Shown here: positions 58,960 through 64,000 of the stretch, piece by piece
How positions within the stretch are numbered: the first letter of the stretch is position 1
How the letters are laid out: each line of letters starts with the position of its first letter
From: Diphasiastrum complanatum
Lineage: Eukaryota > Streptophyta > Lycopodiopsida > Lycopodiales > Lycopodiaceae
DNA length: 64,000 nt
Reading direction: 5' to 3'
Assembly (NCBI GenBank): GCA_029204225.1
Contig: CM055098.1
Span: forward strand, 21,765,367 to 21,829,366
Program-made: the position numbers and the translations under genes
The notes under the pieces: generated by a model
The model's database searches: none
The model's input: only the letters and a program-made list of their open reading frames with translations
What the model was told of the DNA's origin: nothing

Positions 58960-60270
58960 CTCCCTTGATCAAACCTCATAGATGCTGTAATGAGCTGTTG
59001 GCCATGATTGAAAATTATCATATTCTTTCCTCCATAATCTTTTTAACTAATTCTGTAATCAAGTACTCTACCAAAAAATTCAACAAATACACTATTTACT
59101 GAAGAGTCGTTTACAAGGGCTAGAGGAAGAACTTCAAATTCAATTTTAGGCTTCCCATATGGTATTAATCATTGCTGGGAGTCGCACCCCAATGAGTAGT
59201 AGGCAAACACTCTATAAAATGCCTCCAATATGTTGACGTTACTACCATTCACATCAAAGGATTTTTTAATAGGTAGATGAACATGTTGGTTTATTAAGCT
59301 TAATTGGCTAGAACGCTCCAGTTTTTAACAATCCTAGTCGACACTAGTAAACTTTCAAATAACACTTCAATGTTGAGTCAACTCTCTTAAATTTGAGACT
59401 CCGCAATATAGAAGCAATAAATCCATTTAAGACTCAGAAAGGAATTTGACCAATTCAATCATATTTTTGAAGTTTGCAATTGATATTGTAGATGCACCAA
59501 AAAAAATCTCTAAAAATATAATGAGGTTATCACAACTAGTTCAAGCTTCTATGCTCACATGTTGAATAGAGTAATCACCTATGTACAAGAAACTGGCATC
59601 TCAATTCTTTAAAACATCAATCCTTAAAATCATGCTATTCAAAGTATATCAATATGCAAGAAAATTGACTCAACCTTTTATATGCTGCCACATAATGTTC
59701 ATGATTGATTGATATGCTTGTTGTATAGAAAGCAAGACCAAACAACGCAAGCAGGTCTTGAGTGCTCAGCTTCACAGAGATATACATATAAGGAATTCGT
59801 GTTTTGCAAAAAGCTGGTTGGCAACCTAATATACAGAATATGCTTCATTTAGTCCAAAAGATTGTAGAGTATGTGTGGGTTAGAACAAAAATTAGAAAAA
59901 ATGCTTCACAAAACAAAAATAATTTTTGTTGATGGTTAGAACTAAGTTGACAATCTCTCAAATGTCAATAGTTTGACTCATTTCTTGTTATCATAAGCAA
60001 ATTAAAACTCCTCCAGGAAAATTGGAAACTTTAAGAAATGCAACAAGAGAACCAAAGAGTCCTCGTAGATTCTAGGTGATTTTCTAGGTGATTTACCATG
60101 TTACTCACCAACCTCATATGATTATCTACTCTCTCATGCCTTGTACGAGCATTTCAGTGCACTAGTTGGCACCCGCAGATACTGACAACATTCAGCTTTC
60201 TTATTCAGATAGTTTGGCTTGACCAACAGTCAACTACATGTAGCAGACTACTGGAAGTTGAATCTTGACT
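58960..60270. other. Intergenic; downstream flank of the clamp gene
   Basis: AT-rich with no named feature. The last part is the 3' side of the minus-strand gene ending at 60271. Confidence 0.4.
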
Positions 60271-62872
60271 TTAATCATACTGTCCTTCCTCCCAAATGTA
60301 CATGAGAAAATCAACCATCTCCTGCAAAACAAATTGCAAGAGGTAACCTGAAATGTTTTACATATGATAGTAAAGTCCTCATTTCCATTTAATCCAAACA
60401 AGATACTACAGTTGCTATTGGATTTTCAGAGACTCTTGCAATTCAGGAGTCTTTACTCACAGCTAGAGGAACAGGCTGCACAAAGGGCCGGCTAGTGGTA
60501 AGCAAGTCTTCATAGGTTGCACTCCGACTGCAGGAACAATGGGTAAGTGAATCGTAAAAGGCTTCCAACTTTTGTAGGTATGTACATTAAGTGACAACCT
60601 TCCATATAATTGTCTGAGCCTTGTGGAAAATTTGTGAAGACATCAGTGCTTAATAATTGTCAGAAGAATACCGAAGTGGCAAATGTGTAACCTGAAAAGT
60701 GTATGTACTCTCCAATTTAAAATCGTACCTAATGACAGATTCACGTTTTTGTCGCGGACATCGGGGAAGATGAGCTCCTACCCACTCTCTTCTCCTTTCG
60801 TTCCATAAATCTAGAGCTGCATGAAATTGTAGTGACTAGTTTGATAACAAGTTTCACAACGCAATGTCCAACCTTGGTTGCTTAATCCAAATAGACAGAC
60901 ATTCCTAGCCTTCAGATATTATAAAACTGCCCTTTGTGATGGGGGTGGCCTTAATTGGACCAAAGTGATGAGTCTTTGTAAATTCTTCTGCACAACATTA
61001 CCCCTGCACTCTGCATCTGCTCCACTAACCACTTGTTCCGGTGCTGCCTTTTGATAGCGCAAGGATTTTATTTGACATAAATAATATATGTTGAGAGGGG
61101 AAGATTTGATTATTAAGGCCTCTCACTGGCTAGCACAGGCAGCAGTCGCCCACGCTTGCAGTAAAATTAGGTGTCTTATTTATCCCCAGTCTTCATTAAC
61201 AGAAAAGTCAGTGGACCTTTAACTTGGTAAATGAAACAAAGGACATCATTGGCTATTCCTTTCATGAACTTTCTTTTCAAAACTGACCTGTGTATGTGAT
61301 GCTTAGAAGCCCGTTCCGAGCAAAATGGGTCGGAACATTCCGTTCCGGAACATACTTGTTCGGAACGTTTTATTTTTGTTCTAATGTCTATTACAGCTGC
61401 AGCTACCTGTGGAAAATTCAGGTCCATTCCAGGGACGGGCGAGCCATAGAGAATGAAAGGGAAATTAATATAAATTATTCAAGCTGATCGGAACTGGTTT
61501 AAGTGAACAGTCATGATAATCTGACTATATTTTTTTCAATAATTTTGACTGAGCACTGCAAAGAGAAATCAATATTTTTCACGACTGTTCAGTGTTCAGT
61601 GTTGGATTATCAATGTTGAGGACCAGTTGCAGAATGCTTTTACATGTTCATCAGAACGTAACTGGTTGTAGTAGCTTAACTGGGAGGTCAGCACACAAAA
61701 ACTTCTCATGCGCAATATGAAACTAGAAGCATGTGCACATTACATGTAAAAGTAGAAGTGTGTGCCCATCGCATCCAAAAATGTTGATTTCCCTTTGCAG
61801 CGTACAGCATCAAAGCACAGAATAAAGATGTTACGTGTAAAAATTCTTCCAAACATATTGATTTCTCTTTGCAGTGCACAGCACCAAAGCACGGAATAAA
61901 CATATCAAATGAAGGATCACTAAGTTTGTTCCGGACATGCATATTGATGTTCATAAGCAAACAGATTCAATCAGAGCTGAGCAAGGCAGAGAATGGAGGA
62001 TTTGATGGCAGGAAGGATTAAGTTTTTCCTTTGTTAAAAAAACATATTTTAAAGAAAAAAATTGGTCCCGTTCCAGAATACGTTCCATTCCGGAACGGGC
62101 AACTAAGATGTGATGTGGCATTCAGTATCTATTAGAATTTTGTTTTATACTCAAAACTGGATGTGCTTTGTATCAATCTTCACAAGTCTTGCATCACAAT
62201 GTATCTTTTTGTAGTTCTTGCGATGTGCCATTTCTAGTCAGAGGACACATTGACTAGCTCAGAGGACACATTAGTGCTTTTTCCGGTGCCTTTTGGTTTG
62301 TAGAGTAATTCATTTCTTTTAGCATTGTATGAACACAAAATTTAGCTTGTAGGGTTAATAAAGCACATAACCATGAATCACTGTAAGATCAGCATGTAGG
62401 GTACATGAACTAAAACAATTCCTATCAAATTTCCAGTTAAGTGGCCAAGGACATGGTTACAAATATTTAACAAATAGCGAGCCATTTTAAGGTCAATGCA
62501 TTGGAGTAAATGACTCGAAACAGAGCCTATTGAATAAGATATAAGTGGCCAGAAGACAAGCATACAAATATGACCAGTACATCACATATAGTTGGTTCTA
62601 CAGACCCTAACCTTACCAGGATTTACGAAAGAACTGCTCTCATTGCCTCGGTTCTCTTGACCACTGACAGACGACGTACTCTTCTGTGAAGATCGTGAAT
62701 GGTTTGTTTCCATCTCACTTGAGGACCACCACTCTTTTTGAGGAGTTGAGTGCCCATAAGCTCCTCTTCTAAAACCTGTATTGTTCCTTGACTTACTGGT
62801 TTTAGGGGTTGACGATTTGGCAAATCCTCCAACACAACCACTGCTCTGTTTGAAATGCATATCTATGAGCAT
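60271..62872 (-). CDS. Gag1-like clamp (DUF4050) domain protein, four exons
   Basis: The model is complement(60271..60321, 60461..60527, 60729..60816, 62617..62872), 153 aa. Junctions are TTTTGCAG|GAG, GCT|GTGAGT, CCTGCAG|T, AG|GTACGA, CATGCAG|CT and CCTG|GTAAGG, and all phases agree. Exon 1 gives SSGCVGGFAKSSTPK, KEWWSSSEMETNHSRSSQKS and SSFVNP. Exon 2 gives LDLWNERRREWVG. Exon 3 gives ATYEDLLTTSRPFVQPVPL. Exon 4 ends EMVDFLMYIWEEGQYD. This matches the plant DUF4050 layout (FVNH..LLWNQTRQQWVG, ATYESLL, F.QPIPL.EMVDFLVD.WE.EGLYD). The biochemical role in plants is not established; the name comes from a fungal TORC1-linked protein. The in-frame TGA upstream of 62872 supports this start. Intron 1 is 1.8 kb and carries a 792-bp inverted-repeat element; the other introns are 139-201 bp. 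Confidence 0.85.
61309..62100. mobile_element. 792-bp element with GCCCGTTCCG inverted ends, in intron 1
   Basis: GCCCGTTCCG (61309-61318) is mirrored by CGGAACGGGC (62091-62100). More copies of GTTCCGGAAC/TCGGAACG lie near both ends (61318-61370 and 62066-62090). Inside is an approximate 77-bp duplication: ATTGATTTC(C/T)CTTTGCAG and AAGCAC(A/G)GAATAAA, near 61785-61840 and 61858-61905. No coding sequence is evident, so it would be a non-autonomous DNA transposon. No clear target duplication was found. Confidence 0.6.
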
Positions 62873-64000
62873 CAAAGTTATCGAATTTCAAATACTACTA
62901 GCTACACAGATTTTGAATAAGAATCGTGTCATTTGGATGACAATTTGTGGAACATAGATCACATCACAAACTAAACAATGTGTGAAATGCATCCTATGTC
63001 AACATTTCAATGACTATAAGCCTTGAACCAGAGATAAAGAAAGTAAGTAAAAAGCAAACATATGCTAAGAGAAAGCTATATTAAGAATCTTAACTACATC
63101 AATTGCAATCCAATCAAGATTGCTCCATGTACAAACCAATATGAATCAGGCAAACGGCTGAAATGTGGTTGGCTGGAAATATAGTTCTTGAAATGGATAT
63201 CTGGGGTAGAAAAGTGCTCAATTCAGGAAAATACTTGCAATTGATGGCACCAGTTTCATCAGACAGCACAAAAAGTTCAACTGGAATATTGATCATAATA
63301 ATAGTGGTACATAGAGGCATGCAATTCTGATATCACCTTTGCAATATGAAAAGGTGGGTGGAAAAGTGCTCACCCCATGCATGCAGAGCACTTGCACTTC
63401 ACCGTGCCAATTTCATGAGACAACAAAGAAGTAGACAAATATGTATGATTGTACCAATTATTCCAGTTGCACAATGCCCATCTTGTGGAGGTGTCCTCTA
63501 TGATCACAGGAATGTGAGGCTCGCCATGATATCCTGTTAAGACAAGAATCACATCATTTGAAGTTGCAACCTTACATATGATTCCAGGTCTGGTTCTGGC
63601 ACTTTCACAGTACATAAAGTGGAGCTAGAAGCTCTGTTGTAATATACTTGGAGGTGCTACTAATATACTTTGAACACTCGAGCTAGCCATGGTACGTGCC
63701 ATAGTCCAGTCTTTATAGATATTGGAACACACTTAAATACTACTCATCCCATGTAAAATGTGAAGGCCATCCAACATAATAAAAGTTCTGCATCCATATG
63801 CAACATGAAGCTCGGATGAAGCTCTGAAAATCTGCGGGTAACAATGATGACTTCCAGCATACCAAGACTCATCGATTTTAGCTACACTAGACAAAAGTCA
63901 AGAACTATTTGTATTGAGAGTAATACAGCTCATTCATAAATTGCAATAACACATTTGAGTTGTCAAAAACTTTAAACTACCACAGCTAGAAGCACATATT
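62873..64000. other. Upstream region of the clamp gene, no further gene
   Basis: Expected to contain the promoter and 5' leader of the minus-strand clamp gene. Two near-repeats, GGTAGAAAAGTGCTCAATTCAGG and GGTGGAAAAGTGCTCACC (about 63206 and 63356), are followed by related GCACTTGCACTT/ATACTTGCAATT segments, suggesting a ~150-bp duplication. No coding exon is convincing. Confidence 0.4.

Noticed and set aside
63114-63615. Minus-strand frames upstream of the clamp gene, considered as extra 5' exons
   Set aside because: No phase-compatible donor/acceptor pair seen, and an in-frame TGA just before 62872 fits a start there.

Overview
This is a nuclear genomic window from a land plant. It is AT-rich, with spliced genes, long microsatellites and many decayed Ty1/copia and Ty3/gypsy retrotransposons. 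The host genes belong to plant families, one of them plant-specific (NINJA). A seed-free vascular plant such as a fern is a guess, based on the unusual gypsy gag zinc knuckles and on a NINJA-family protein that looks much longer than angiosperm ones. No taxon can be fixed from sequence alone.

Four host genes can be supported. (1) A small two-exon coiled-coil protein on the minus strand (2641-3309), not recognised, with a tandem-repeat block upstream. (2) A NINJA-family transcriptional co-repressor on the plus strand (28017-30945, three exons, about 804 aa), which carries an EAR motif near the N-terminus and the conserved C-terminal NINJA domain. (3) A single-exon AUF1-type F-box protein on the minus strand (42302-43384). 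(4) A Gag1-like clamp (DUF4050) protein on the minus strand (60271-62872). I assembled gene 4 from four exons whose splice phases agree; its large first intron carries a 792-bp inverted-repeat element. The genes do not form an operon or an obvious pathway. They are islands in a repeat sea.

Layout: 1-1001 copia 3' end and candidate LTR; 2641-5221 coiled-coil gene and tandem repeats; 5395-5640 GC-rich minisatellite-like patch; 7839-14930 copia and gypsy remnants with two primer-binding sites; 14933-18615 CACTA-type DNA transposon sequence with subterminal arrays, a spliced remnant ORF and a DUF4216-like piece; 19231-24574 microsatellites, then copia and gypsy pol/gag fragments in both orientations; 25180-27100 small tandem repeats; 27397-30945 NINJA gene and leader; 32521-32702 fold-back; 34141-41179 copia fragments, including two opposed reverse transcriptase pieces; 42302-44260 F-box gene and upstream region; 45914-47160 serial tandem duplications; 47386-52632 a structurally complete copia element (47529-52258, paired LTRs, CCAAG target duplication) nested in a gypsy integrase; 53963-55850 a broken unknown ORF followed by a polypurine tract and an LTR start; 56157-58700 copia scraps and a (CT)n tract; 60271-64000 clamp gene and upstream region.

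I found no rRNA, tRNA or CRISPR. The best leads for something undescribed are the unknown LTR-associated ORF at 53963-55322, the perfect CACACGTGTG palindrome recurring in and near retroelement sequence, the gag-less nested copia element, and the array of degenerate ACTCTCGCA-type motifs at 23400-23900.
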